Positions 16,947-25,093 of a DNA stretch of 64,000 nucleotides are shown here, one piece after another. Position numbers and translations under genes: made by a program. Within the stretch, counting starts at the first letter, position 1, and each line of letters opens with the position of its first letter. The notes under the pieces were generated by a model that had not been told where the DNA came from, did no database searches, and saw only the letters and a list, made by a program, of their open reading frames with translations. Source of the stretch: Clostridia bacterium (GTDB taxonomy: Bacteria; Bacillota; Clostridia; Oscillospirales; Acutalibacteraceae); the NCBI GenBank assembly GCA_017410325.1, contig JAFQRA010000018.1, positions 1 through 64,000 of the forward strand, read 5' to 3'.

Positions 16947-17430
16947 TATTACAAAAAAATCACCTGATAAAAGAGAAAAGAACGCAAAAAACGCGGTGCT
17001 GGATTTCCTGTTTTACTTCGTTCAATGGACTTGGGGTCTGCCCGTAAACATAGTGGGCGCAATAGCGTTTCTGATTTGTACAAAAATCAAAAAGCGCCGC
17101 TGGCAGCGCTTCGGCTATTCATATATTGTTTATCTGCCGTGGAAATCGGGTGGACTTTCACTCGGCTTGTTTATTTTTATGAAAGACCGGCATAAGAGCA
17201 GAAAGTGGACCTATAATACCCGTATTCATGAGTACGGCCACACCTGGCAGTGCCTTCTTCTCGGCCCGCTTTATTATATCGTAATTGCCGTTCCGTCAAT
17301 GATATGGTGTAACTGCTTTGCAGGCTACAGAAAGAAGAACAATGTTTCTTACTATAAGCTTTACTGCGAAGCCTGGGCAAACGCATGGGGACAGAAATTC
17401 AGCAAAATGGAAATGGAAAAAGAAGGCTGA
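16939..17430 (+). CDS. Small membrane protein with HEYGH metallopeptidase-like motif
   Basis: 163-aa protein overlapping the GPH symporter by eight bases. A charged N-terminus is followed by a hydrophobic helix (VNIVGAIAFLIC, about residues 35-50), a second around LSLGLFIF, and a third (LLLGPLYYIVIAVPSMIW, about 108-126). Between them lies RIHEYGHTWQ (about residue 97), an HExxH zinc motif, and after the last helix comes YCEAWANAWG (about 142), which offers a Glu as third ligand, as in gluzincin peptidases. This combination recurs in uncharacterised small membrane proteins of Firmicutes and Bacteroidetes. Function unknown; peptidase activity is inference. Confidence 0.7.
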   Translation: MPDITKKSPDKREKNAKNAVLDFLFYFVQWTWGLPVNIVGAIAFLICTKIKKRRWQRFGYSYIVYLPWKSGGLSLGLFIFMKDRHKSRKWTYNTRIHEYGHTWQCLLLGPLYYIVIAVPSMIWCNCFAGYRKKNNVSYYKLYCEAWANAWGQKFSKMEMEKEG

Positions 17431-17446
17431 AATTAAAAAACAGAAT

Positions 17447-17484
17447 GCTCTGCTTAACCAAACGGCTAAGCAGAGCGCTTTTGT
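17447..17484. terminator. Bidirectional terminator
   Basis: Perfect 10-bp hairpin (17447-17456 with 17467-17476) between the plus-strand HEYGH gene and the minus-strand lipoprotein gene, flanked by AAAAAA on the left and TTTTG on the right. Confidence 0.8.
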
Positions 17485-18332
17485 TATAATAATGTAATTG
17501 TGTTTACCATAACAACTGATGTTGTTTCAACGTCCTTGCCGAAAACCTTGTAATTGTTCATTCTGATATCAACCGTGTAGCTCCATTTTCCGCTGATGAT
17601 TCTGCCGTTCTGGTCAACGGTTACTTTGAGCTTTGCGTTGGAATAATGAATGGAAGTGTCTTTGTCGGAAAGCTCCATGGGCAGACCGTACTCTTTCAGC
17701 TGGTCAACCACAACGCCTATATCGCCGACAACTGCCATAGCGTGGCCGACCGTGCCCTCGTTCATATCCTCACGCGGGCCTGCAACCTGGTTTTTCATAG
17801 TCATTTCAATAACCGTGTTGCTGCCGTTTTTGTATGCTTTTGCGGTTTTGATATCAGCTTCGGAAAGCTTGGTGAAGCCGCCGGTAATTCCGTCAACCTC
17901 GGTTGAGTTGCGGGCAAGAATCTTTGACATTATCGGTGTAATAAACTCGAACACGTTTTCGTACTGTCCGTTGTTGACGTCAATGCTCGTAAGAGTAATG
18001 TCACGGCGTGATTTTGCACCGGGATTGGTCTTTATTGCGGCGTTTTTGTAAAAATCAGCTATTTGTGCAAAAGTCCATTCGGAAATATCATCAACCGCTT
18101 CTTCCGTTAAGTTTTCAGCGGTTTCGATTTCGTCTGTACTTTCTTCAGCTTTGGTTTCATCGGATTTGTTTTCTGTTATATTTTCTTCTGTAATATCCTG
18201 TGTAACTGTCTGTTCAACACTTTCTGTTGTGTTATCAGCAGGGGAGTTGAATTCTTCCTTTTCGCCGCAACCGGTTAGCGAAAGCACGGCAATTACACCG
18301 ATTATAAGTGCTGTAAATTTTTTGGTCTTCAT
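17484..18332 (-). CDS. Predicted lipoprotein, unknown function
   Basis: 282-aa secreted lipoprotein: signal peptide MKTKK...VLSLTGCGEKEE with lipobox LTGC (Cys about residue 22). Residues about 28-85 are a low-complexity acidic/Thr-Ser linker (TESVEQTVTQDITEEN type), as usual for exposed spacers. The rest (about 85-282) is a globular domain with helix WTFAQIADFYKNAA and several beta strands; no family recognised. It may bind a ligand or interact with the wall. ATG 18332 follows AGAGGTG. Monocistronic, transcribed toward a shared terminator. Confidence 0.75.
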   Translation of the reverse strand: MKTKKFTALIIGVIAVLSLTGCGEKEEFNSPADNTTESVEQTVTQDITEENITENKSDETKAEESTDEIETAENLTEEAVDDISEWTFAQIADFYKNAAIKTNPGAKSRRDITLTSIDVNNGQYENVFEFITPIMSKILARNSTEVDGITGGFTKLSEADIKTAKAYKNGSNTVIEMTMKNQVAGPREDMNEGTVGHAMAVVGDIGVVVDQLKEYGLPMELSDKDTSIHYSNAKLKVTVDQNGRIISGKWSYTVDIRMNNYKVFGKDVETTSVVMVNTITLL

Positions 18333-18472
18333 AACAGTTGCACCTCTAAAGTTGTTGTTTAAATCAGTTTATCAAATGACAAGTTAAAAGTAAAGTACGT
18401 GAAAGAATATAACCGTTTGTTTACAGGTATTTTACTGTAAAACAAAAAGAGTGGCTTTTAGTACCTAACTGT

Positions 18473-18697
18473 TTACCTGAAATCAAATAATTCCTTTGGG
18501 GTTATTTCAAGAACTTCACATAGCTTGAAAATAACATCAAACGATACACCGACCTTACCAAGCTCAATTGCACTTATATGGCTTCTGTCAATATCGGCAA
18601 GCTCGGCCAGCTGAAGCTGTGTCAGTTTTTTTCTTTTACGGTAAAACACAACGTTTAATCCGAATTTTTCGTAAAGTTCTTTGTATTCCTGTTTCAT
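18473..18697 (-). CDS. Small XRE-family transcription regulator
   Basis: 74-aa protein made almost entirely of one lambda-repressor-like helix-turn-helix: LNVVFYRKRKKLTQLQLAELADIDRSH (split over helices 1-3) and ISAIELGK, then the dimerisation-type end LCEVLEITPKELFDF. No effector domain. Such short regulators often repress a neighbouring gene; the divergent lipoprotein at 18839 and the lipoprotein at 17484 are candidates. Start ATG 18697 with AAGGTG upstream. Confidence 0.85.
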   Translation of the reverse strand: MKQEYKELYEKFGLNVVFYRKRKKLTQLQLAELADIDRSHISAIELGKVGVSFDVIFKLCEVLEITPKELFDFR

Positions 18698-18779
18698 TTA
18701 ATCACCTTCAAATCTTCTTTACCTATATTTTAGGGTGATTTGCACTAACAATAAACCTTGCCACAATCGCATAATGCTA

Positions 18780-18808
18780 TTGACACAAGTCAAAAGTGGG
18801 TGTATAAT
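18780..18808 (+). promoter_or_regulatory. Promoter of the OB-fold lipoprotein gene
   Basis: TTGACA (18780-18785) and TATAAT (18803-18808) with a 17-base spacer, a full-consensus promoter 30 bases upstream of the start at 18839. Confidence 0.85.
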
Positions 18809-18838
18809 GTCAATAAAATCAGAAAGGCGGTAAATGTT

Positions 18839-19552
18839 ATGAAAAAAATTATTGCATTATTTTTATCTGTTGCGATGTGTTTATCGTTAGCGGCCTGCGG
18901 AAACAAAGGTATTTCAAAAGAAGAAATGTTAGCTCAAGCCGTTGAGATTGACGATTATACATCAGAAATGATGGGTAATTTTGCTCGTGCTGAAGAAAAA
19001 TATGTAGGAAATATTTACTATATCACTGGACAGGTTAGCGATATTACGGGAGAAACTTTGGAGGTAGGTGATTTTACAGTCAATCTTCCAAAAGAAGATA
19101 TAATGAAGGTAACCACCGGTCAGAGAATTAAAATCGTAGGAAAAATAGATTCTATTTCTTACGAACAAGTTCCTAATGAGTATGGTTTTGAACATCAGTG
19201 TAAAGGTGTTATGTCTAATGCATATTTTGTAACGGACATTATGGAAATTACCGGTACTCTCAGATTTTATTATACTACTTTGAGAGATATTGATGGAAGA
19301 GTTCATAATCGAAACGGAAATCCCGATGCATGGTTAATTGGTCTTGATCTAACTGATGATAGTTATCTGACTGTTGATTATAGTTTAGAAGAATCAATTC
19401 CTGTAAATCATATTTCTGGTAAAGACATTACATCGGTACAGTTTGGCGGTAAGGATTTGACGGATAATACAGAAATTACAGTATCTGGCAAAGTGTTTTA
19501 TGAAAACAATAAATTTGTAATTAAAGAAGCTGAATTGGTGTCTGTAGGTTAA
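18839..19552 (+). CDS. Lipoprotein with OB-fold (tRNA_anti-like) repeats
   Basis: 237-aa lipoprotein, AT-rich. Signal peptide MKKIIALFLSVAMCLSLAAC with lipobox LAAC (Cys about residue 20). The mature part has two OB-fold-like units of the tRNA_anti-like type: KYVGNIYYITGQVSDI...GQRIKIVGKIDSI (about 55-105) and a second near the C-terminus, TEITVSGKVFYENNKFVIKEAELV. These secreted OB folds are widespread in Clostridia with unknown ligand. GGCGG before ATG 18839; an upstream in-frame start at 18758 would precede the promoter and is rejected. Confidence 0.75.
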   Translation: MKKIIALFLSVAMCLSLAACGNKGISKEEMLAQAVEIDDYTSEMMGNFARAEEKYVGNIYYITGQVSDITGETLEVGDFTVNLPKEDIMKVTTGQRIKIVGKIDSISYEQVPNEYGFEHQCKGVMSNAYFVTDIMEITGTLRFYYTTLRDIDGRVHNRNGNPDAWLIGLDLTDDSYLTVDYSLEESIPVNHISGKDITSVQFGGKDLTDNTEITVSGKVFYENNKFVIKEAELVSVG

Positions 19553-19568
19553 AAAGTATGATAAAAAA

Positions 19569-19594
19569 AGAGTGGCCTGAAAAGCCACTCTTTC
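19569..19594. terminator. Bidirectional terminator between lipoprotein and rubrerythrin genes
   Basis: Hairpin GAGTGGC/GCCACTC with a seven-base loop, preceded by AAAAAAA and followed by TTTC, between convergent genes. Confidence 0.75.
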
Positions 19595-19614
19595 GTAATT
19601 AATAGGGGAGATGA

Positions 19615-20157
19615 TTAACCGAAATATCTCTCAAGGAGACCCTGGAATGCCTTGCCGTGTCTTGCCTCGTCCCTTGCCATTTCATGCACGGTATCGTGGA
19701 TAGCGTCGAGGTTGAGCTCTTTTGCCATCTTTGCAAGGTCGAACTTGCCCTGTGTTGCGCCGTTTTCAGCTTCAACTCTCATTTCGAGGTTCTTCTTTGT
19801 GCTGTCTGTTACAACCTCACCGAGAAGCTCTGCAAACTTTGCTGCGTGCTCTGCCTCTTCATAAGCTGCCTTTTCCCAGTAAAGACCGATTTCGGGGTAA
19901 CCTTCTCTGTGAGCAACTCTTGCCATTGCAAGGTACATACCAACCTCTGTGCACTCGCCCATATAGTTAGCTCTAAGACCCTCGATGATTTCTTCGGGAG
20001 CACCTGCTGCAACGCCGACAACGTGCTCGGCTGCCCAGCTCATTTCACCGCTCTGCTCATTGAACTTGGAAGCAGGAACCTTACACTGGGGGCAGAATTC
20101 GGGAGCTGAATCGCCTTCGTGAACATAACCGCATACAGAACATACAAACTTTTTCAT
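19615..20157 (-). CDS. Rubrerythrin (N-terminal rubredoxin type)
   Basis: 180-aa non-haem iron peroxidase that reduces hydrogen peroxide in anaerobes. Residues 1-35 form a rubredoxin-like centre ([10 protein letters not shown] and [10 protein letters not shown], two CxxC pairs), placed N-terminally as in reverse rubrerythrins. The four-helix diiron domain follows with [23 protein letters not shown] and, in the last helix, DEARHGKAF (E/D-x-x-H ligands). All metal ligands appear present. It lies 45 bases downstream of perR on the same strand, with no terminator between, so it is probably in the PerR regulon. Confidence 0.94.
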   Translation of the reverse strand: MKKFVCSVCGYVHEGDSAPEFCPQCKVPASKFNEQSGEMSWAAEHVVGVAAGAPEEIIEGLRANYMGECTEVGMYLAMARVAHREGYPEIGLYWEKAAYEEAEHAAKFAELLGEVVTDSTKKNLEMRVEAENGATQGKFDLAKMAKELNLDAIHDTVHEMARDEARHGKAFQGLLERYFG

Positions 20158-20202
20158 AATAAATTTTCCTCCAAAAATTAAATTTTTAATATTGATTTTA
20201 AA

Positions 20203-20586
20203 TTATTCAACGGTATTGCAGTTTTCGCAAAGACCGTAAAAAACTAAAAGATGTGAACGGATTTTACCGTTATACCCTTGTGCAAACAGAGTATCAAGCT
20301 CTGTCAGGGGAGTGTGGTCCAGGTCGTATAACCTGCCGCAGTTTTCACATATCAGGTGATAGTGCAGGTTGTTGTTTCCGTCAAACCTGTCGCAGGTACC
20401 GCAATGGAATTTGAGTATCGTTCCGTTTTCGGTAAGCATAGCAAGATTTCTGTATAGTGTACCTAAGCTTAAATTCGGAAGTTCTTCTTTCAGGTCAATA
20501 TACAGCTCGTCTGCCGTGGGGTGGTCGGTGCGTGAACAAAGGTTATTCAGTATCGTTTCTCTCTGGCGGCTGTATTTGGTCGCCAT
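20203..20586 (-). CDS. perR: Fur-family peroxide regulator PerR
   Basis: 127-aa metal-dependent repressor. The DNA-binding half has SRQRETILNNL and LSLGTLYRNLAML (recognition helix). The residues that bind the regulatory metal in Bacillus PerR have counterparts: His in DHPTADELY, Asp in RFDGNN, the HYH pair, and Asp in LYDLD. Two CENC pairs (CENCGRL and CENCNTVE) form the structural zinc site, the second almost at the C-terminus. This pattern favours PerR over Fur or Zur. Peroxide oxidises the metal-binding His and releases DNA. Likely autoregulated (palindrome at 20612-20632) and controls the following rubrerythrin gene. Slightly shorter than the usual 140-145 aa. Confidence 0.9.
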   Translation of the reverse strand: MATKYSRQRETILNNLCSRTDHPTADELYIDLKEELPNLSLGTLYRNLAMLTENGTILKFHCGTCDRFDGNNNLHYHLICENCGRLYDLDHTPLTELDTLFAQGYNGKIRSHLLVFYGLCENCNTVE

Positions 20587-20611
20587 ACAATCACCTCACT
20601 TGTTAAAGCAT

Positions 20612-20632
20612 TAACGATATCAGTAATCGTTA
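20612..20632. promoter_or_regulatory. Candidate PerR operator
   Basis: Perfect 7-bp inverted repeat TAACGAT (20612-20618)/ATCGTTA (20626-20632) placed at the expected transcription start of perR, next to a shorter GTTAA/TTAAC repeat (20602-20615). Position fits an autoregulatory site; sequence differs from the Bacillus TTATAATNATTATAA box. Confidence 0.55.
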
Positions 20633-20637
20633 CTGTT

Positions 20638-20666
20638 ATTATAATTGCAGTTTTAATTTTTGTCAA
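20638..20666 (-). promoter_or_regulatory. Promoter of perR-rubrerythrin
   Basis: TTGACA (20661-20666) and TATAAT (20638-20643) on the minus strand with a 17-base spacer: full consensus. Confidence 0.88.
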
Positions 20667-20689
20667 CACTTTTTTAAAATTTTTTCAAA

Positions 20690-20729
20690 AAAAGTTTGCC
20701 TGTGCAGTAAATCGTTACCGCACAGGCAA
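20690..20729 (-). terminator. Terminator after prs
   Basis: Hairpin with 10-bp arms (20696-20705 and 20720-20729), followed on the minus strand by ACTTTTTTTG, 30 bases after the prs stop. Confidence 0.85.
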
Positions 20730-20759
20730 TTATATGTTTTGTTTTAAATTTTTATAATA

Positions 20760-21950
20760 TTATTTTGCTTCCTTATAGCCTTTGGAAACAAGAAGGTTTT
20801 CAATTCTGTCTGCCGGGTCAAGCAGACCGCTGACGGAAAGGTCGTGGTTGAGTGTATCGATAAGAAGTGATACGTACTTGGAAAGGTCAACCTCTGCATA
20901 CCATTCACGCGAAAGAAGCTCGGGTGTGCGGTAAATAAGGTTGGTTGTGAAGACCTTGTGGATAAGACCCTTCTCATAAGCTTCGTCAAATGCGTCAAGT
21001 CCGTTGCAGAAAAGGCCGAAGCTTGTGCAGATGAAGATGCGTTTTGCTTTGAGAGCCTTGAGCTTTGTGGCTACCTCAATCATTGATTCGCCGGAGGAAA
21101 TCATATCGTCAACAATGATAACGTCCTTGCCTTCAACGTTTGCGCCGAGGAATTCGTGTGCAATAATGGGACATCTGCCATTAACAACTCTTGTGTAGTC
21201 ACGGCGCTTGTAGAACATACCGAGCTCAACACCGAGAACGGTTGAGTAGTAAATGCATCGGCCCATGCCGCCTTCGTCAGGGGAGATGACCATAAGGTGT
21301 TCTTTATCGAAATGGAGATTGTCAATGCTTCTTGTCATAGCCTTTATCATCTGATAAACAGGCTGAACGTTTTCAAAGCCCTTGAGCGGAATAGCGTTCT
21401 GAACTCTGGGGTCGTGTGCATCAAAGGTGATGATGTTGTCAACGCCCATCTCGTTGCAGAGCTCCTGAAGCATATTTGCGCAGTCGAGGGATTCACGTGA
21501 GGAACGCTTGTGCTGTCTGCCTTCGTAAAGCATAGGCATAATTACGGTGATGCTTCTTGCCTTGCCGCCGATAGCGCTGATTGCACGCTTGAGGTTGGCA
21601 AAATGCTCGTCCGGGCTGAGCGGAACGTTCATGCCGTACATCTCGTATGTAACGCCGTAGTTAAAGCAATCGCAGAGAATGAAAAGGTCGTAGCCTCTTA
21701 CCGTCTGGTGAATTGTTGCTTTGCCTTCGCCTGTGCCGAAACGGGGGAAACGTACGTCAATAAGGTATGTGTCGCGCTCATAGCCTCTGAAATGGAGTGT
21801 TTCCTTGTGCTCCTCATGTCTCTTGGATCTCCACGTGGTGAGATACCAGTCGATTTTCTGGGCAAGCTCCTCACAACCGGGAAGAGCAATTATGCCGAGA
21901 GGGCCGTTGGGAATAGTCTGAAAGTTGTCGTCAAGCTCGGTGAATTTCAC
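20760..21950 (-). CDS. prs: Ribose-phosphate pyrophosphokinase (long form)
   Basis: 396-aa PRPP synthase, making PRPP from ribose-5-phosphate and ATP for purine, pyrimidine, NAD, His and Trp synthesis. Motifs: DNIITFDAHDPRVQNAIP (catalytic flexible-loop region), MVISPDEGGMGR, and the PRPP-binding loop DVIIVDDMISSGESM. About 80 residues longer than the standard 310-320 aa enzyme, mainly N-terminal (to about residue 90) and around KYVSLLIDTLNHD near the C-terminus; this long type is known from Clostridia. The start codon is GTG 21950 with AAGGAG 11 bases upstream. Promoter at 22059-22087 and a hairpin at the very 5' end of the message. Confidence 0.9.
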   Translation of the reverse strand: MKFTELDDNFQTIPNGPLGIIALPGCEELAQKIDWYLTTWRSKRHEEHKETLHFRGYERDTYLIDVRFPRFGTGEGKATIHQTVRGYDLFILCDCFNYGVTYEMYGMNVPLSPDEHFANLKRAISAIGGKARSITVIMPMLYEGRQHKRSSRESLDCANMLQELCNEMGVDNIITFDAHDPRVQNAIPLKGFENVQPVYQMIKAMTRSIDNLHFDKEHLMVISPDEGGMGRCIYYSTVLGVELGMFYKRRDYTRVVNGRCPIIAHEFLGANVEGKDVIIVDDMISSGESMIEVATKLKALKAKRIFICTSFGLFCNGLDAFDEAYEKGLIHKVFTTNLIYRTPELLSREWYAEVDLSKYVSLLIDTLNHDLSVSGLLDPADRIENLLVSKGYKEAK

Positions 21951-22002
21951 AGTTGCACAATCTCCTTTGTTATATAGTGTAGTCTGTTAATCCAAACCCA
22001 TA

Positions 22003-22051
22003 CTCTTTGAAATACTGCATTTCGGACAAATTCAATTGCCATTTCAAAGAG
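22003..22051 (-). promoter_or_regulatory. 5'-end hairpin of the prs transcript
   Basis: Perfect 11-bp inverted repeat CTCTTTGAAAT (22003-22013)/ATTTCAAAGAG (22041-22051). The 5' arm on the minus strand begins within a few bases of the predicted transcription start, so the prs message would open with this stem; it may affect mRNA stability or be a regulator site. Confidence 0.5.
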
Positions 22052-22058
22052 CATATAT

Positions 22059-22087
22059 ATTGTACATAATTAGTAAGCGTTTGTAAA
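22059..22087 (-). promoter_or_regulatory. Promoter of prs
   Basis: TTTACA (22082-22087) and TACAAT (22059-22064) on the minus strand, 17-base spacer. Confidence 0.75.
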
Positions 22088-22140
22088 CCTCAAAACGCTT
22101 TTTGCTCAAAAATATCGGATAGAAAAATTTGCATAAAATA

Positions 22141-22176
22141 CGGCAGAGTTTTGTCGAAACTGCCAAAACTCCGCCG
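22141..22176 (-). terminator. Terminator after the CDF transporter gene
   Basis: 13-bp hairpin with one mismatch (22141-22153 and 22164-22176), followed on the minus strand by TATTTTATG, 22 bases after the stop at 22199. Confidence 0.75.
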
Positions 22177-22198
22177 ATACTTATTAAAAAGAAAAATG

Positions 22199-23365
22199 TT
22201 AATGGTAGCTACGGTCAACCGTAATAACCGCATAATAGTTTTTCTCCAGCTTTTCAAGCGCACGGTTAATCTGCCCGATTATTACAGCACTGTCTGTCTT
22301 GACGGCAAAGGGGATAACAAGGTCAAAAATCAGGTTTGTGTGGTGCGGACCGGATACTACACGGAAATCGTGTATTGAAAGCGTGGGCTCAATATCCGTT
22401 ACTATACCCGTTACCATAGCTTTTGCTGTGTTTATCGTTTCATCGTTTACAACCAAGGGATCCATGTGAATGGTTATTGAATATCCCATTTCGGCTGTTA
22501 TATCCTGCTCAATTATATCAATGAGGTCGTGGCTTTCCATTATATCCGTCAGCGAGGAAACCTCGGCGTGTGCGGACACAAAGCATCTGCCCGGGCCGTA
22601 ATCGTGAATTATAAGGTCGTGTACGCCGAGTATGCCGTCGTAAGAGAGTATTTTATCCTCAATTGCTCTGACAGTTTCTTCCGTGGGCGGCTGACCGAGA
22701 AGGGGACTGACCGTGCTTTTAAAAACACCGAAGCCGGCGAAAAGCACGAAGCCCGAAACAATAACGCCGAATATGCCGTCAAACGGTAAGGTAAAGTAGT
22801 TTGAAAGTACAAGCGCAATAATGGAAGCGGTTGTTGCAACGATGTCGCTTATACTGTCCGTTGCAACCGCCGAAATGGCTTCGGAGTTAATTGTTTTACC
22901 GATTTTTTTGTTGAATACCGCAAGCCATATTTTGCCGAGAATTGAAACCGCAAGAACGATTACCGCTACCCACGAAAAAGCAGTTTTTTCGGGGCTGATA
23001 ATCTTGGATATTGAGCTTTTTACGAGCTCAAAGCCCATAAAGAGAATGAGTACGCCTACCGCCATGCCGCAAAGGTATTCGAGTCTGCCGTGGCCGTAGG
23101 GATGCTCTTCATCGGCGGGCTTTGAAGCAAGCTTGAAGCCGAAAAGAGAAACAACCGAGCTTGCGGCATCGGAAAGGTTGTTGAAAGCATCGCCCGTAAT
23201 GGCAATGCTTCCCGTTATTGCACCGATTGCAAACTTAACCGCGCAAAGCAGAATATTTACGGCTATTCCCGCAAAACCGCTGAGCATACCGTATTTGGCC
23301 CTTACCTGCGGAGAAGAAATATTTTTGCTGTCCTTAATAAAAACTTTGATAAGCAAATCCGTCAT
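22199..23365 (-). CDS. Cation diffusion facilitator family metal exporter
   Basis: 388-aa membrane transporter that exports divalent cations (Zn2+, Mn2+, Fe2+ or Co2+) in exchange for protons. Six helices in the first two thirds: GSIAITGDAFNNLSDAASS carries the metal-site Asp pair in helix II, and EAISAVATDSISDIVATTAS the second pair in helix V. HPYGHGRLEY is the conserved cytoplasmic loop. The C-terminal 110 residues form the cytosolic dimerisation domain with LIIHDYGPGRCFVSAHAEV, characteristic of the MamB/MntE-like CDF group; so Mn2+ or Fe2+ is plausible but not proven. AAAGGAT precedes ATG 23365. Confidence 0.92.
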   Translation of the reverse strand: MTDLLIKVFIKDSKNISSPQVRAKYGMLSGFAGIAVNILLCAVKFAIGAITGSIAITGDAFNNLSDAASSVVSLFGFKLASKPADEEHPYGHGRLEYLCGMAVGVLILFMGFELVKSSISKIISPEKTAFSWVAVIVLAVSILGKIWLAVFNKKIGKTINSEAISAVATDSISDIVATTASIIALVLSNYFTLPFDGIFGVIVSGFVLFAGFGVFKSTVSPLLGQPPTEETVRAIEDKILSYDGILGVHDLIIHDYGPGRCFVSAHAEVSSLTDIMESHDLIDIIEQDITAEMGYSITIHMDPLVVNDETINTAKAMVTGIVTDIEPTLSIHDFRVVSGPHHTNLIFDLVIPFAVKTDSAVIIGQINRALEKLEKNYYAVITVDRSYH

Positions 23366-23437
23366 TGTTAATATCCTTTACATTCAAATTATAACAATAT
23401 TATCCTTTTTAATGTCGGTTAGTCAAGCGTAATTTGA

Positions 23438-24958
23438 TTATTTTCTTGCGGGAATAGGTCGGCGGATGTCTTTTTTGTTAATACATCCGAGAATACGCAG
23501 ACAGAAAAAGTACAACAGAACGAAAAGAACGGTAATAATTGCAAGGATTAGTTTTGAGGCTTCATCGGGAAAAGCATAATAGGTCAGAAGATTAAGTACG
23601 GAGCCTGCACCCAGAGCGGCAAGGAGAGGTTTGCCAAGGTCTGAAAGCAGATTTATTTTTATTTCGGCTGTTTTTGTAAGCCTGTTGAAGCTGAAAGCGA
23701 AGTTTATTATTTCGCTTAAAAACAAAATAAAAATATATCCCTTTACGGCAAATTGCGGAAGAAGAAAATATACAAGCACTACACACAGTCCCGAGTCAAT
23801 AATGTTATATCTCATCGAGGCAAGCTGTTGGTCAAGCCCTTTAAGCAGTCCGTCGGTAACGGTATCGAGATACATTACGGGCAGTAAAACGCTGAGCAGC
23901 TTTATATAAAAAGCACTTTCCGAATCTGAGTAAACGGCGGCAGAGGTTTTATCGGCAAAGAAAAACATAAATACTCCTGTGCCCAATGCAAACATCGCGG
24001 TTAATTTCAGGCATTCGTTTGAAACGCGGTTGATTTTTTCTTTCTGTCCCATAGCCAGAAAGCCCGAAAGCTCTGGCACAAGTAAGCCCGAAAGCGCAGT
24101 CAATACGGCGGCAGGGTAGAGGATTACCGGCAGTGCCATGCCGTGTACCGTGCCGTAGGTGCTCAACGCTTCTTCCGTTTTCTGTCCGGATTTCCGAAAG
24201 CCTACGGGTATCAGCAGGTGTTCAACCGTAAGCAGTACCGAGCGCATTCCCGAGCCGACAGCATCAGGCACGGAGATATGCATAAGTCTTTTGAGTAAGC
24301 CTCTTTCGGAAAAACTGTTCTGTTCTTTTTTATCAAATAAATAAAGTGTACAGCAAAGGACGCAAGAAATAATTTCAGAAGCTGTTGTTCCTGCGGCAAT
24401 TGCTCCGCACAGAGCGGAAAGTCCGTTTCCTGCCGAAACCGCAAGGCCGAACACCGTTACGCATATTCTGCAAAGCTGTTCGATAAGCTGAACCGCTGAA
24501 TACTTTATAAGCGTTTTGCGGGCGGTAAAATAGCCGTTAAGTGCGGCTGAAACGGCAACGGGAGGCAGGCTGAGCGCAAGAATCTTCAGCGAATATTCCG
24601 CCCGTTCATCCATAATCCATTTACGGCTGATAAAGCCCGAAAGCAGAAACATTATTCCTGCAACAGCACAGCCGGTAACGAGTGAATATTTAATACACAG
24701 CTTAACTATTGTTTTGGCAGGTGCTTCTTTTTTACACAGCGAATCCGTTACCAGCCTTGTTGCCGCGAGTCTTATTCCTGCCGAGGCAAAGGTGACGGCA
24801 AGGGCGTATACGCTCATTATAAGCTGAAACAGTCCTATTCCGGCTGAGCCTATACGGCCGGTCAGATATACGTTGAATGAAACCGCAATTGTCCTCATAA
24901 GAAAGCCGGAAAGAGTAAGCACCGTTGTGTTGAGTATCAGCAGTTTTGAATTTCTCAT
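23438..24958 (-). CDS. SpoVB-like polysaccharide/lipid II flippase family protein
   Basis: 506-aa integral membrane protein of the MOP superfamily (MATE-like, polysaccharide transporter group), about 14 helices. The N-terminus LLILNTTVLTLSGFLMRTIAVSFNVYLTGRIGSAGIGLFQL is strongly SpoVB-like (reported here in parts; the GRIG-AGIG-LFQL core is the clearest), followed by AGIRLAATRLV. SpoVB and its relatives move lipid-linked precursors across the membrane and SpoVB is needed for spore cortex synthesis. ATG 24958 is chosen because GAGGTG is six bases upstream; a GTG two codons earlier overlaps it. Single gene. Confidence 0.82.
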   Translation of the reverse strand: MRNSKLLILNTTVLTLSGFLMRTIAVSFNVYLTGRIGSAGIGLFQLIMSVYALAVTFASAGIRLAATRLVTDSLCKKEAPAKTIVKLCIKYSLVTGCAVAGIMFLLSGFISRKWIMDERAEYSLKILALSLPPVAVSAALNGYFTARKTLIKYSAVQLIEQLCRICVTVFGLAVSAGNGLSALCGAIAAGTTASEIISCVLCCTLYLFDKKEQNSFSERGLLKRLMHISVPDAVGSGMRSVLLTVEHLLIPVGFRKSGQKTEEALSTYGTVHGMALPVILYPAAVLTALSGLLVPELSGFLAMGQKEKINRVSNECLKLTAMFALGTGVFMFFFADKTSAAVYSDSESAFYIKLLSVLLPVMYLDTVTDGLLKGLDQQLASMRYNIIDSGLCVVLVYFLLPQFAVKGYIFILFLSEIINFAFSFNRLTKTAEIKINLLSDLGKPLLAALGAGSVLNLLTYYAFPDEASKLILAIITVLFVLLYFFCLRILGCINKKDIRRPIPARK

Positions 24959-25030
24959 TTTCACACCTCAAGTAACCCTATTTAATCAGCGGTTACTCAA
25001 ATATCTATGTGAAAAACAGTGTATAAATGC

Positions 25031-25059
25031 TTGATTTTCATTCTGCTGTTTGATATTAT
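25031..25059 (+). promoter_or_regulatory. Promoter of sialidase-like/hydrolase operon
   Basis: TTGATT (25031-25036) and TATTAT (25054-25059), 17-base spacer. The same two hexamers with TTTGA before the -10 occur upstream of the GH27 gene (58839-58867). Confidence 0.65.
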
Positions 25060-25093
25060 TACATTATAAAAATTATATCAGAGGTGACTGATT

